Source: Leisingera sp. ANG-M7
GTDB lineage: Bacteria > Pseudomonadota > Alphaproteobacteria > Rhodobacterales > Rhodobacteraceae
Reading direction: 5' to 3'
Length of the DNA: 64,000 bases
NCBI RefSeq assembly: GCF_000813965.1
Contig: NZ_JWLI01000005.1
Span: 124,001 to 188,000 of the forward strand
This document shows, piece after piece, positions 1-9,471 of the stretch. Every line of letters starts with the position of its first letter. Position 1 is the stretch's first letter. The notes below the pieces were generated by a model. That model did not search any database. It was not told where the DNA came from and was given only the letters and a program-made list of their open reading frames with translations. A program made the translations under genes and the position numbers.

Positions 1-381
1 TTTGCCGTTTACGGGCTGGTGACGCGCTACGCTGCGCGCAAGGACAGCACCGCCACCAGCTTCTTTTGGACCGGCATTGCCGGCATGGTCTTCATGACCG
101 CCATAGGTATCTGGTTTTGGGAGCCGATGAGCCAGGGTGACTGGTTCTGGATGGCGCTGCTTTGCGTTTCGGGCGTGACCGGCCACTGGCTGCTGATCAA
201 GTGCTACGAGATGGCCGAGGCCAGCGCGGTGCAGCCTTTCGCCTACTTCCACCTGATCTGGGCGGCGATGCTGGGCATGGCGGTGTTCGGCGAGGTGATC
301 CGCACCAATGTCGCCATCGGTGCGGGCATCATCATTGCCGCGGGCCTGTTCACTTTATGGCGCGAACGCGTGAAGCGTTGA
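1..381 (+). CDS. EamA/DMT-family transporter, 3' end only
   Basis: The frame is open from the first base, so only the last 126 residues of an inner-membrane protein are visible. They contain four hydrophobic segments and end in a basic tail (WRERVKR). The pattern, including a helix with VQPFAYFHLIWAAMLG followed by a GEV turn and a last helix, is that of the second EamA repeat of drug/metabolite exporters. The substrate cannot be read from this. The last 27 bases overlap the end of the convergent lytic transglycosylase gene. Confidence 0.75.
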   Translation, partial: FAVYGLVTRYAARKDSTATSFFWTGIAGMVFMTAIGIWFWEPMSQGDWFWMALLCVSGVTGHWLLIKCYEMAEASAVQPFAYFHLIWAAMLGMAVFGEVIRTNVAIGAGIIIAAGLFTLWRERVKR

Positions 382-2313
382 GCCCTTCAGCTCTTTGGAG
401 AACGGCACCGGCAGCGGTACTTTGCCCAGCCGCGCCCTGTAGACTGGCAAGCTTTCAGTGACCCGCATCACGTAGTTGCGGGTCTCGTTGAAGGGGATGT
501 GCTCGATCCAATCGACTATGTCCGGATTGCCGTCGCGCGGATCGCCATAGCGTTCCATCCAGGCAATGGGACGGTGCGGGCCGGCGTTGTAGCCGGCCGC
601 CATCATCACCACGTTGCCGCGGAACCTGCCCGCAAGCCCGGCCAGGTAATTGGCGCCCAGCTTGGCGTTGTAATCCCACTCCGCCGTCAGGCGGGAAGTT
701 TTGTGATTAGCCAGGATGCCCAGTTCAGTTGCCACCAGCTTGGCTGTTGCAGGCATTACCTGCATCAGCCCGCGTGCACCGGCGTGGCTGATCACCGCCG
801 GGTCAAACTCGCTTTCGCGGCGGGCGATGGCCAGGACCATTTCTTCTGCCATCGGCAGCTCGTGTTTGGCGACCGGATGCAAGGGGTAATAGGCACCTTC
901 AAGCTCTACGCCGCCGCGGGCAGCACGCTTGGAGATCATTACAGCCAAATGCGGCTGGTCCATATCCACCGCCATCTGTCCCAGCTGCCGGGCTTGCACC
1001 GGCGGTAGGGTTTCCACCAGGTGAGTGAAGAAGCGCTCGGCCAGCGCCAGATCGCCGGCCTTCAGCAGCATCAGCCCGGCCTCCGTTACAGAGGACTGCA
1101 TGAAAGCCGCTTTGCGCCAGTCAGGCATTGGCGCCGGTTTCACCAAAGCCGGGTCAAAGGGACGTCCCAGTTTCTCAGCGGCCAGAAGGCCGTAGAAGGA
1201 GGTCTGATACTCCGCGCCTTTGGCGTATGCTTCATGTGCCTTGTCTGCCTCTCCCATCGCGGCATAGGCCCGGCCCAGCCAGTAGCCGCCGCGGCCGATG
1301 GAGATCGGGGTCTCGACCGAGGAGAGGAAGCGCTGGAAATGCACGGCGGCTAGTTCAGGATCGCCTAGTTTCTGCAGGGCGATGTAGCCAGCAAGCCATT
1401 CGCAATCGGAATACCCGTAGCCATCCTCTGGCGAAGAGAAATGATAGGCCGAGAGCTGGTAGGCGCGCTCATGATCGCCATCCCGCATCAGCTGGCGTGA
1501 CAAGTCACGGCGGCGGCGCAGCCATTTTCCTGGTTCACCCAGCTTCTCCGCGCTGGTGCTGCGCTCCATAAGCATTTCGATGGCGCTGTTCTGCAGGCGT
1601 TTTCGGTCGCGCCAGGCAAAGCGGTCATAGGCAAGGCCGGCCGCGCCTTGCAGGCGGTCCGGAACCGCTTCGATCTTAGCGTCCACGCCAGGTGCGCGTT
1701 TTTGCAAAGCGATGCGGGCTTCTGCCAGCTTGCGTTCGCTCTCCGGCACCAGCGGCAGCATGCGTTTGGAGCTGACCAGATGATCCTCCCACAAGAGCCG
1801 GTCCAGCCGCGCGGTGTGGTGGGGCTTCAGCAGCTTGCCGAAGTCCCGCAGATAGAGCGTCTGGATGGCGCTGCCCATCGCCATGGTGCGCCAGGCCAGC
1901 ACGATCTCCGCCTCGCCATCTCCCCGCCGACCGGCGGCAATGAGCGCCTTACCCAGGCTCAGCGCGCCTTCGGCTGTTTGCGGGCGTTCCTTGGCATAGA
2001 AGGCCAAAACGGTTTCACGACTGGCGGCGGCTATGGCGTCCTCGTTCTGGCGTCGTAGGTAGTCTAGACCGGGCCAGTCCGGACGCCGCTGCAAAAAGGC
2101 CACTACGTCACCAGCAGATCCCAGCCCGGCCCGCAGCCGATGCCATTCGATGATGTCACGCGCCACGCTATGGCGCTTGCCGGCTTCGCGCGCAGCTTGG
2201 TCCCACTTCTCTGCACGCATCAGATCAAGCGCCGTGCCTAAGTCACGGGCCTGTGCCGGGGTGCCGGGCAGGGCCGCAGCTATCAGCAGAATAAGGGCCA
2301 GGATGCGTGTCAT
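355..2313 (-). CDS. Soluble lytic murein transglycosylase (Slt family)
   Basis: A 652-residue secreted or periplasmic enzyme that cleaves the MurNAc-GlcNAc bond of peptidoglycan, forming 1,6-anhydroMurNAc. The start at 2313 gives a clean signal peptide (MTRILALILLIAAALPGTPAQA) behind a purine-rich AAGAG; longer starts at 2322 and 2349 would put charged residues in front of it. Residues about 30-480 form an alpha-helical superhelix region. The catalytic domain follows, with ESEFDP (catalytic Glu near residue 500), GARGLMQVMPATA and AAGYNAGP, the standard Slt motifs. The tail overlaps the end of the upstream transporter by 27 bases in a tail-to-tail arrangement. Confidence 0.9.
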   Translation of the reverse strand: MTRILALILLIAAALPGTPAQARDLGTALDLMRAEKWDQAAREAGKRHSVARDIIEWHRLRAGLGSAGDVVAFLQRRPDWPGLDYLRRQNEDAIAAASRETVLAFYAKERPQTAEGALSLGKALIAAGRRGDGEAEIVLAWRTMAMGSAIQTLYLRDFGKLLKPHHTARLDRLLWEDHLVSSKRMLPLVPESERKLAEARIALQKRAPGVDAKIEAVPDRLQGAAGLAYDRFAWRDRKRLQNSAIEMLMERSTSAEKLGEPGKWLRRRRDLSRQLMRDGDHERAYQLSAYHFSSPEDGYGYSDCEWLAGYIALQKLGDPELAAVHFQRFLSSVETPISIGRGGYWLGRAYAAMGEADKAHEAYAKGAEYQTSFYGLLAAEKLGRPFDPALVKPAPMPDWRKAAFMQSSVTEAGLMLLKAGDLALAERFFTHLVETLPPVQARQLGQMAVDMDQPHLAVMISKRAARGGVELEGAYYPLHPVAKHELPMAEEMVLAIARRESEFDPAVISHAGARGLMQVMPATAKLVATELGILANHKTSRLTAEWDYNAKLGANYLAGLAGRFRGNVVMMAAGYNAGPHRPIAWMERYGDPRDGNPDIVDWIEHIPFNETRNYVMRVTESLPVYRARLGKVPLPVPFSKELKGSTLHAFAP

Positions 2314-2452
2314 CTCTTGCATTTTCCAGTGGTCCGGGGATAGAGGCATGAACGTTACTCATTGGCGTGCCGGTATCAACTCAAATCACCGGCATTCCGT
2401 ATCTTGACGGCGGCGGATTGCCGCCTGCACCTGCAGCGAAGGGAGCGTGCCC

Positions 2453-3325
2453 ATGTTCAAAGGCTCTATGCCAGCACTCGTTACCCCGTTTTCGAACGGC
2501 GAGCTGGATCTGGATGCGCTCAAACGTCTGGTGGAGTGGCAGATTGCCGAAGGATCGACCGGTCTGGTTCCTGTCGGGACCACCGGTGAAAGCCCGACCT
2601 TGACCCATGAGGAGCACGAGTTGGTGATCGCGGAGACGGTCAAGGCCGCGGCCGGGCGGGTACCGGTGATCGCGGGTGCAGGCTCCAACAACACCGTCGA
2701 GATGATTCGCTTTGTCGAATTTGCCAAGAAGGTCGGTGCCGATGCGGCGCTGGTTGTGACCCCGTATTACAATAAGCCGACCCAGCGCGGCATGGTGCAG
2801 CATTTCCAGGCTGCCCATGATTGCGCGGATCTGCCGATCATCATCTACAACATTCCAGGCCGTTCGGTTGTCGACATGACGCCTGCGACCATGGGGGAGC
2901 TGGCCAAGCTGCCGCGGATCATTGGCGTGAAAGACGCCACCGGCGATCTGGCCCGTGTCAGTCAGCAGCGTGCGGCTTGCGGCAAGGAATTCGTGCAGCT
3001 GTCCGGCGAGGACGCGACCGCGCTGGGCTTCAACGCACACGGCGGAGTTGGCTGCATTTCTGTGACCGCGAACGTGGCACCAAAGCTCTGTGCCGAATTC
3101 CAAGCCGCCACTCTGGCAGGAGACTATGCCAAGGCTCTGGAATATCAGGACAGGCTGATGCCGCTGCATGAGGCAATCTTCATCGAGCCCGGACTGGCAG
3201 GGGCGAAATACGGCCTGTCCAAGCTTGGCATGTGCAGTGAAGAAGTGCGCTCGCCACTGACCACACTGGAAGACAGCACCAAGGCAGCGATTGATGCAGC
3301 GATGCTGCACGCGGGCTTGCTGTAA
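2453..3325 (+). CDS. dapA: 4-hydroxy-tetrahydrodipicolinate synthase
   Basis: Condenses pyruvate with aspartate semialdehyde, the first committed step of lysine and diaminopimelate synthesis, in the cytoplasm. The 290-residue TIM barrel has the GTTGE phosphate-side loop, the YYNKPTQ tyrosine motif and the Schiff-base lysine in IGVKDATGD, all in the expected order and spacing. The ATG at 2453 follows GAAGGGAG at 8 bases; an in-frame GTG at 2447 is too close to that ribosome site. The gene stands alone between two minus-strand genes and ends at a good terminator. Confidence 0.95.
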   Translation: MFKGSMPALVTPFSNGELDLDALKRLVEWQIAEGSTGLVPVGTTGESPTLTHEEHELVIAETVKAAAGRVPVIAGAGSNNTVEMIRFVEFAKKVGADAALVVTPYYNKPTQRGMVQHFQAAHDCADLPIIIYNIPGRSVVDMTPATMGELAKLPRIIGVKDATGDLARVSQQRAACGKEFVQLSGEDATALGFNAHGGVGCISVTANVAPKLCAEFQAATLAGDYAKALEYQDRLMPLHEAIFIEPGLAGAKYGLSKLGMCSEEVRSPLTTLEDSTKAAIDAAMLHAGLL

Positions 3326-3350
3326 ACTTCTGCCAATAATCTAACTTGTC

Positions 3351-3382
3351 AGGGCGGCCTCCATCGGAGTGCCGCCCTTTTT
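3351..3382 (+). terminator. Rho-independent terminator after dapA
   Basis: An AGGGCGGC/GCCGCCCT stem (3351-3358 with 3371-3378), a 12-base loop, then a run of T. It sits 25 bases past the dapA stop. Confidence 0.85.
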
Positions 3383-3446
3383 GCTTCTTTCTGGTTTGAA
3401 ATACTCCGGTATGAATTGCCGCTATAAGGCAAGAGGGCTGGCGTCT

Positions 3447-4328
3447 TCAGTTTAGAGCACCGGCCAGATGCCGGGTTTTGTCTGGATTACGGGTCACGTA
3501 GATCTGTGTGATTTTGCCATTCGTGATTTCCAGCGATGTCGCTTGCAAGATGCCGTCCTCCGCCTGGTTCAGAACTGCCGGTAGGCCGTTCAGGCTGCAA
3601 AAACGCCAGCGTTTCGGAAGCGTGTTGGCGAACTTGCGTGCGATGCCTTCCATCAGCCGCAGCACCTTGTCCCGGCCGTTAATCGGATTGAGGGCAGCCA
3701 TCGCCTTGCCGCCGCCGTCGGAGATCAGCCGTACATCTTTCGCCAGAAGTTGTGTGAGGGCCTCTGTGTCACCGGTTCTGGACGCGCGAAAGAAAGCCTC
3801 GGTTATTTCCCGGCCCTGTTCCGGATCGGAGGGGCGCTCTGGCCGCAGTTCCCGCACCTTGCGTCTGGCGCGGGCAGTCAACTGGCGGCAAGCCTCGGGA
3901 GAACGGTTCAGTGCGGTGGAAATGTCGTCATAAGAGCTGTCGAAAATATCATGCAGCAGGAAAGCAGCGCGTTCCAGCGGCGACAGGGTTTCCAGTGCCA
4001 GCAGCAGTGCAACTGAGACGTCATGGTCCAGCTGTTCGGTTGCATCCTCGGTCAGCAGCGGCTCCGGCAGCCATTCGCCGGGATAGGTTTCGCGCCGGAC
4101 TCGGGCGGATTTCAGCTGGTCCAGGCACAGCCGGGTGGTGATCCGCATCAGATAGCCAGTGGGGTCCTGCACATTAGCCTTGTCCGCTGCCTGCCAGCGC
4201 AGGAACGCATCCTGAAGAATGTCCTCGGTGTCGCTGACCGTGCCCAGCATCCGGTAGGCGGCCGCAAACAATCGCGGCCGCGCAATCAGGAACGCATCGG
4301 TTCCTTCGTTCTTTTCCTGAGCTTTCAC
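3447..4328 (-). CDS. ECF41-group RNA polymerase sigma factor (SigJ-like)
   Basis: A 293-residue extracytoplasmic-function sigma factor. Regions sigma-2 (about 12-80) and sigma-4 (about 108-165) are followed by a SnoaL-like extension of about 110 residues. ECF41 factors use this extension in place of an anti-sigma protein. The three hallmark motifs of that group are visible: WLPEP in the linker, DGGGK in the extension and NPDK near the C-terminus. It starts with GTG in a GTGA overlap with the carboxymuconolactone-decarboxylase-like gene in front, so the two are translated together. The pair sits downstream of soeC on the same strand but has its own promoter-like sequence. Confidence 0.88.
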   Translation of the reverse strand: MKAQEKNEGTDAFLIARPRLFAAAYRMLGTVSDTEDILQDAFLRWQAADKANVQDPTGYLMRITTRLCLDQLKSARVRRETYPGEWLPEPLLTEDATEQLDHDVSVALLLALETLSPLERAAFLLHDIFDSSYDDISTALNRSPEACRQLTARARRKVRELRPERPSDPEQGREITEAFFRASRTGDTEALTQLLAKDVRLISDGGGKAMAALNPINGRDKVLRLMEGIARKFANTLPKRWRFCSLNGLPAVLNQAEDGILQATSLEITNGKITQIYVTRNPDKTRHLAGALN

Positions 4329-4786
4329 GCGGCGTTTGCCTCCTCAGCGGCAGGATGAGGAGTGCGGAAGCCGATTGCAATGCGGTTCCAGGCGTTAATG
4401 GCGCTGATCAGAAGCGTCAGCACCACTTGCTCGCGCGGGGAGAAAAGCCGGGTGACTTGCTCATAGTCCGCATCCGGAGCACCGGTTGCCTCCACCCGCG
4501 TCAGCGCCTCACACCAGGCTAGCGCAGCACGTTCGCGTTTCGAGTAGAGAGAGGACTCCCGCCAGGCATTCAGCAGTTGCATACGGTCCTCGCTTTCACC
4601 ATGGGCGCGAAGGTCGTGGCTGTGCATGTGAATGCAGAAGGCACAGCCGTTGATCTGCGAGGCTCGCAGCTTCACCAGTTCCACCAGGCTGTGCTCCAGG
4701 GTGCTGTCCTTGAACAGCTTTTCCTGCTCCAACATCGGCTGGAATAGCTCTGGGGCAATGGCAAAATAGTCGAGGCGTTGGGTCAT
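4325..4786 (-). CDS. Carboxymuconolactone decarboxylase / AhpD-family protein
   Basis: A 153-residue all-helical protein. CAFCIHMHSHDLRAHGES is the CxxC-x3-H active-site signature of AhpD-like alkylhydroperoxidases and related decarboxylases. Its two cysteines probably do thiol redox chemistry. Such proteins are the usual genomic partner and target of ECF41 sigma factors, and here the next gene overlaps it by 4 bases. The natural substrate is unknown; an oxidative-stress or redox role is an inference from the family. Confidence 0.85.
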   Translation of the reverse strand: MTQRLDYFAIAPELFQPMLEQEKLFKDSTLEHSLVELVKLRASQINGCAFCIHMHSHDLRAHGESEDRMQLLNAWRESSLYSKRERAALAWCEALTRVEATGAPDADYEQVTRLFSPREQVVLTLLISAINAWNRIAIGFRTPHPAAEEANAA

Positions 4787-4819
4787 AGGTCTGTTCCTTT
4801 CTGATGACTTCAGGAACAG

Positions 4820-4846
4820 GACGAGGCAGCCAGAGCGTTTGTGACA
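4820..4846 (-). promoter_or_regulatory. Candidate ECF41-dependent promoter of the AhpD-sigma pair
   Basis: Read on the minus strand, TGTCACA (4846-4840) is followed after 16 bases by CGTC (4823-4820), 34 bases before the start codon at 4786. These match the -35 and -10 elements described for ECF41 promoters, so the operon is probably autoregulated. Confidence 0.7.
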
Positions 4847-4904
4847 CCTACTGTTAAAAATGCTTCAAGAAATTTGGGGCGCCCTATGGGCGCCCCGGAA
4901 GATT

Positions 4905-5792
4905 TCAGCGTTTGCCGTAGTAGAGGCCAACCACATGTTCGGCCTGGGCAAAGAATAGCCAGCGCGACGTGGCTACGCCTGCAAGATGCGACAGAACCGC
5001 AAGGGCGGCAAACACATGCTTGATCACGATACCCTGAACCGGGGTCAGAATCAGCAAAAGCGGCAGAGCAAATCCGAGAACAAAGGCAATCATCCGCAGC
5101 TTCTGTGCGTGCTTGCGGCCCACCAGATGCACGAACTCTCGCAGCAGGTAGTTGGAGCCGGTGTGCGGCGGCTCAAATGCGCGCACGGAACCGCGATCGC
5201 CAAGACCGGTGGCAGTTCCTAGGTTGGTACCGGAGGCCACCAGCGCCTTGTCACCCTTGGCCCAATAGGCCAGCTGCACCGCGCCTGCGATGGCCAGCAG
5301 CCAGGGTGCCACGGCCTCAGCTCCGGCCAGCAGCGCACCGCCCGCCAGGCTGAAGGAAAGGAACATCACAGGCGTCAGCTCCATATTCCAGCGCGGGATG
5401 GCTTTGAGCTGGGTATAGATCATCGAGGTGGTGAAAACGGTAGCCAGGCTGAGTGCCGCGCCGATCCAGCCCAGCAGCGTCCAATGGCTGTCCATGAAGA
5501 TGGCGCCAAGGGCATAGAGGCCCATGACGGCCAAGGCGCCAACGGCGCAGACGCCTTCGCGGCTGAGCCAGCTGGTTTTCCATTGGGTGAAGGCACGCCA
5601 GGCGCGCTCCGGGTGGCCCAGGTGGAAGGTGGAGGCCAGCAGGCCGCCACAAGCCAGGCCAAAGGCGATGGCATAGAACACGAAGGCCACCGAGCCGGTC
5701 ACGGCGGGCTGGCCGAGGCCGAGGAAGAACAGCAGGCCAAAGCCCAGGCCCGATAGGGTGGTGAAGATGATGACTGAGGGTGCGGGATGCAT
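4905..5792 (-). CDS. soeC: Sulfite dehydrogenase membrane anchor subunit, DmsC/NrfD-like
   Basis: A 295-residue inner-membrane protein with about eight hydrophobic segments, of the DmsC type that anchors molybdopterin/Fe-S enzymes and passes electrons to the quinone pool. HLGHPERAWRAFTQWKTSWLSRE between early helices is typical of DmsC proteins. It follows the Fe-S subunit with a one-base TGATG overlap. Gene order (catalytic, Fe-S, anchor) and the taurine genes just upstream identify it as the SoeC-type subunit rather than a DMSO reductase anchor; the family alone would not separate these. Confidence 0.85.
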   Translation of the reverse strand: MHPAPSVIIFTTLSGLGFGLLFFLGLGQPAVTGSVAFVFYAIAFGLACGGLLASTFHLGHPERAWRAFTQWKTSWLSREGVCAVGALAVMGLYALGAIFMDSHWTLLGWIGAALSLATVFTTSMIYTQLKAIPRWNMELTPVMFLSFSLAGGALLAGAEAVAPWLLAIAGAVQLAYWAKGDKALVASGTNLGTATGLGDRGSVRAFEPPHTGSNYLLREFVHLVGRKHAQKLRMIAFVLGFALPLLLILTPVQGIVIKHVFAALAVLSHLAGVATSRWLFFAQAEHVVGLYYGKR

Positions 5793-6556
5793 CAGTTCGC
5801 TCCTCCCGGAAGTTTGTCGAGAGCTTTGTCCAGCCAGCCCATGAAGCCCTGCGGCTCTTCAGCGACCGGCGCCAGCAGCGGTGCGAGGATATCGATCTGA
5901 TCCTCGATCTGGTCCTTGGGACGAGGCGGCAGATACTTGTTCACCGGTTTGGTGCCCATCTCGGGCATCAGATCCATGCCGCCGCGCTCTGCCACCAGTT
6001 TGGAGACATCGCTTTCCGGGTCGCCCAGATCGCCGAAATGGCGCGCGCCTGCAGGGCAGGTCCGCACGCAGGATGGGATGCGGTCCACCTCCGGCAGGTT
6101 TTCGTTGTAGATCCGGTCAACGCAGAGGGTGCATTTCTTCATCACCCCTTCGGCCAAGTCCAGCTCCCGTGCGCCGTAAGGGCAGGACCAGGCGCACAAC
6201 CCGCAGCCGATGCAATGGTCCTCGTTCACCAGAACAATACCGTCTTCGACGCGTTTGTAGCTGGCGCCGGTAGGGCAGACGGTGACGCAGGGCGCGTCCT
6301 CGCAGTGCAGGCAGGACTTGGGGAAATGGATCAGCTGGGCGTGGCCCTGTTCCGGCTGCACCTCATAGGAATGCACCCGGTTCAGGAAGGTGCCCGACGG
6401 GTCGCCACCATAGGGGTTCTGGTCAGACAGCGGTGCGCCGTAGTTTTCGGTGTTCCAGCCTTTGCAGGAGATCACACAGGCATGGCAGCCGACGCAGGTG
6501 TCCAGGTCGATGACCAGGCCCATCTTGCGTTCTGTGGAGTCGGGGAGCTCAGTCAT
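5792..6556 (-). CDS. soeB: Sulfite dehydrogenase Fe-S subunit, four [4Fe-4S] clusters
   Basis: A 254-residue ferredoxin-like electron transfer subunit. Cysteine groups run in the DmsB order: CVGCHACVISC, CLHCEDAPCVTVC, CIGCGLCAWSC, then CTLC with CVRTC. This predicts four cubane clusters carrying electrons from SoeA to SoeC. I take the start at 6556 because it makes an ATGA overlap with the soeA stop; a start 15 bases earlier is also open. No signal peptide is present, which fits a cytoplasm-facing enzyme. Confidence 0.9.
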   Translation of the reverse strand: MTELPDSTERKMGLVIDLDTCVGCHACVISCKGWNTENYGAPLSDQNPYGGDPSGTFLNRVHSYEVQPEQGHAQLIHFPKSCLHCEDAPCVTVCPTGASYKRVEDGIVLVNEDHCIGCGLCAWSCPYGARELDLAEGVMKKCTLCVDRIYNENLPEVDRIPSCVRTCPAGARHFGDLGDPESDVSKLVAERGGMDLMPEMGTKPVNKYLPPRPKDQIEDQIDILAPLLAPVAEEPQGFMGWLDKALDKLPGGAN

Positions 6557-9375
6557 TTGCCTACTTTCCACTTCAGTTCTTTCGGGCCGGTGCCGACCGG
6601 GGATTCTTGCGCCGGGAAGGCCGGCTGGCTTTCCTGCATGTCAGACGGCGCGGCGGCCTTTTCGATTTTGACTTTCAGGTCGAACCAGGCCGCCTGGCCA
6701 GTGATCGGATCCGAGTTGGCCCAACGCATGCCGTCGCCCTTGGCGGGCAGCAGCTCGTGGATCAGGTGATTGAGCAGGAAGCCCTTGGTGGCCTCCGGTG
6801 CGTTCTCCTCCAGCGCCCAGGCGCCTTTGCGCTTGCCGATGGCGTTCCAGGTCCAGACGGTGTTGTCATTGAGCGCGGCCATCTCCATCACCGGAACGGT
6901 GATTTCTCCGTGCGGCGAGGTGACCTTGGCCCAGTCGCCGTCCTGCAGCCCGTGCTCGCGCATCAGCTTAGATGGAACATAGAGCGGGTTGCGGCCGTGC
7001 AGCTGGCGCAGCCAGGCATTCTGGGTACCCCAGGAGTGGTACATTGCCATCGGGCGCTGGGTCAGCGCGTTGACGGTGAAGCCCTCGTTCCCTTGCTGGT
7101 CAGTTTCATACCAGATCGGAAGAGGATCCATCACGTCTTTCACCCGCTGGCGCAGATGCTCGGGCGGCTGGCGCTCGCCGTGGCCTTCGGCGGCCAGCTG
7201 GAACTTGCGCATCGGTTCAACATAGAGCTGGAACAGATAAGGCTGGGGGCTGTCGTAGATGCCCATGTCCACGGCCCAGTCTTGATAGGAGGTGTTCCAG
7301 GGTTTGTAGTAATCCGCGCCTTCGGGGATGTGGGCCACATGGAAGCCGCCGTTTTCTATATACTGATTCAGTTGCTCCGGGTTCACTTCACCGCGGCCGG
7401 TTTTGCTGCCGTCTTCACCGCGGAAACCGGACAATGGGCCAATTCCCGGCTTGCGTTCGTGGTTGACGATATAGTCGGCGTAGTCTTTCCACTTGGCCGT
7501 GCGGTCTTCGTTGGTGAAGCCGGGCAGCTTCATCCGGTTGGCTAGCTGGATCAGCACTGTCTGGAAACCGCGCACATCGCGGTCCGGCTCGATCACCGGC
7601 CAGCGGATGGCATCCGCTGCCGCGTCGGCCTCGCAGATCGGGCGGTCCAGCAGCGAGATGCAGTCGTGGCGCTCCAGATAGGTGGTGTCGGGCAGGATCA
7701 GGTCGGCAAAGGCTACCATTTCGGAACTGTAGGCGTCCGAGTAGATGATATGCGGGATCTTGTAATCGCCGTTCTCATCCTTGTCGGTCAGCATCTCCAT
7801 CACACCTTTGGTGTTCATGGAGGAGTTCCACGACATATTGGCCATATACATGAACAGCGTGTCGATCTTGTAGGGATCTCCTGCATGGGCGTTGGAGATC
7901 ACCATGTGCATCAGTCCATGCGCCGACATCGGGTTTTCCCAGGTAAACGCCTTGTCGATCCGCGCCGGGCTGCCGTCTTCTTTCAGCGCCAGATGCTCTG
8001 GTCCGCGCACAAAGCCCAGGTGCGGGCCGTCCAGCGGGGTGTCCGGCGTGGCTTTGCAGTGCGGGGTGGGGTGCGCCTCGACCGGCTTGGGGTAGGGCGG
8101 TTTGAAGCGGAAGCCGCCGGGAACCTCTACAGTGCCCAGAAGGATTTGCAACACATGCAGCGCGCGGCAAGTCTGGAAGCCATTGGCATGGGCCGAGACA
8201 CCGCGCATCGAGTGCATGGCAACCGGGCGGCCGGTCATCTTGGTATGCTTCTCGCCGCGGAAGTCGGTCCACTCGTGGTCCAGCTCAAAGGCCTCGTCAA
8301 AGGCGACACGGGCCAGCTCGCCGGCGATGGCGCGGATGCGCTTGGCCGGGATGCCGCATTTGTCCGCAACCGCTTCGGGCGCGTATTCATCGGCCAGATA
8401 ACGCTCGGCCATCAGGTGAAAGACCGGGCGGTGGGTGACGCCGTCCTTTTCGTATACCGCCGACAGGTCCGGGCGCACGCCGGGCTGGTCGAAGGGGGTC
8501 AGTTTGCCGGTGTTGCGGTCGATGACCAGCATCTTGCCGTCTGCGTCACGCATCAGCAGGCCCTTTTCAGGCCCTTCCGAGGCGTTCACCAGAACCGGTG
8601 CGTTGGTGAAGCGGCTGAGGTAGTCGAGGTCGATTTTGCCTGCCTTCATCAGCACGTGGATCATCGACAGGATGAAAAGACCGTCAGTGCCGGGGGTGAT
8701 GCCGACCCAATCGTCCGCAACAGCGTTGTAGCCGGAGCGGATCGGATTGACGCCGATCACCCGCGCGCCGCGCTTCTTGATCTTGCCGATGCCCATCTTG
8801 ATCGGGTTGGAATCGTGGTCCTCCGCGACACCGAATAGCAGAAACAGCTTGGTGTGGTCCCAATCGGGCTGGCCGAACTCCCAGAAGGCGCCGCCCATGG
8901 TGTAGATGCCCGCGGTTGCCATATTGACCGAGCAGAAGCCGCCGTGCGCGGCATAGTTCGGCGTGCCATAGCTTTGCGCCCAGAAGCTGGTGAAGCTTTG
9001 CGACTGGTCGCGCCCGGTGAAAAACGCCAGCTGTTCCGGTGCCTCATGGCGGATTGGTTCCAGCCAGCCCACGGCAATGGCCAGCGCCTCGTCCCAGGTA
9101 ATTTCCTTGAATTGCCCCGACCCCCGCGGCCCGGTCCGCATCATCGGCGCCTTCAGACGCGACGGCGCATTGACCTGCATGATGCCGGCAGAGCCTTTGG
9201 CGCAAAGAACACCCTTGTTCACCGGGTGATCACGGTTGCCCTCGATATAGGCAACCTTGCCGTCCTTCATGTGCACATTGATGCCGCAGCGGCAGGCACA
9301 CATGTAGCAGGTGGTCTTGCGGATTTCATCCGAGACCTTGGGTGAGGTGTTCAGGATTGGCTGCTGATGGGTCAT
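6553..9375 (-). CDS. soeA: Molybdopterin sulfite dehydrogenase catalytic subunit
   Basis: A 940-residue DMSO-reductase-family oxidoreductase. Near residue 22 it has the Cx2Cx3Cx27C motif (CYMCACRC ... GVLCAKGS) for the proximal [4Fe-4S] cluster, followed by bis-MGD binding domains. There is no Tat signal, so it should work in the cytoplasm, oxidising sulfite to sulfate. That differs from periplasmic SorAB and matches SoeABC of purple sulfur bacteria and roseobacters. It lies 96 bases downstream of pta on the same strand, so sulfite released by Xsc is likely its substrate. Polysulfide or DMSO reductase activity cannot be excluded from sequence alone. Confidence 0.87.
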   Translation of the reverse strand: MTHQQPILNTSPKVSDEIRKTTCYMCACRCGINVHMKDGKVAYIEGNRDHPVNKGVLCAKGSAGIMQVNAPSRLKAPMMRTGPRGSGQFKEITWDEALAIAVGWLEPIRHEAPEQLAFFTGRDQSQSFTSFWAQSYGTPNYAAHGGFCSVNMATAGIYTMGGAFWEFGQPDWDHTKLFLLFGVAEDHDSNPIKMGIGKIKKRGARVIGVNPIRSGYNAVADDWVGITPGTDGLFILSMIHVLMKAGKIDLDYLSRFTNAPVLVNASEGPEKGLLMRDADGKMLVIDRNTGKLTPFDQPGVRPDLSAVYEKDGVTHRPVFHLMAERYLADEYAPEAVADKCGIPAKRIRAIAGELARVAFDEAFELDHEWTDFRGEKHTKMTGRPVAMHSMRGVSAHANGFQTCRALHVLQILLGTVEVPGGFRFKPPYPKPVEAHPTPHCKATPDTPLDGPHLGFVRGPEHLALKEDGSPARIDKAFTWENPMSAHGLMHMVISNAHAGDPYKIDTLFMYMANMSWNSSMNTKGVMEMLTDKDENGDYKIPHIIYSDAYSSEMVAFADLILPDTTYLERHDCISLLDRPICEADAAADAIRWPVIEPDRDVRGFQTVLIQLANRMKLPGFTNEDRTAKWKDYADYIVNHERKPGIGPLSGFRGEDGSKTGRGEVNPEQLNQYIENGGFHVAHIPEGADYYKPWNTSYQDWAVDMGIYDSPQPYLFQLYVEPMRKFQLAAEGHGERQPPEHLRQRVKDVMDPLPIWYETDQQGNEGFTVNALTQRPMAMYHSWGTQNAWLRQLHGRNPLYVPSKLMREHGLQDGDWAKVTSPHGEITVPVMEMAALNDNTVWTWNAIGKRKGAWALEENAPEATKGFLLNHLIHELLPAKGDGMRWANSDPITGQAAWFDLKVKIEKAAAPSDMQESQPAFPAQESPVGTGPKELKWKVGK

Positions 9376-9471
9376 GGGCGGGTCCTGTTGGGTGTTTCGG
9401 GCGACCGTATGACGGAATGCCTCAATTTGGGAATAGTGTTCTGCAATGGCTCAGGCTTTTGGAACATTTGT

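Noticed and set aside
4905-9375. soeABC read as a DMSO or polysulfide reductase
   Set aside because: Subunit families are shared, but the lack of a Tat signal and the position behind xsc-TSUP-pta favour cytoplasmic sulfite oxidation.
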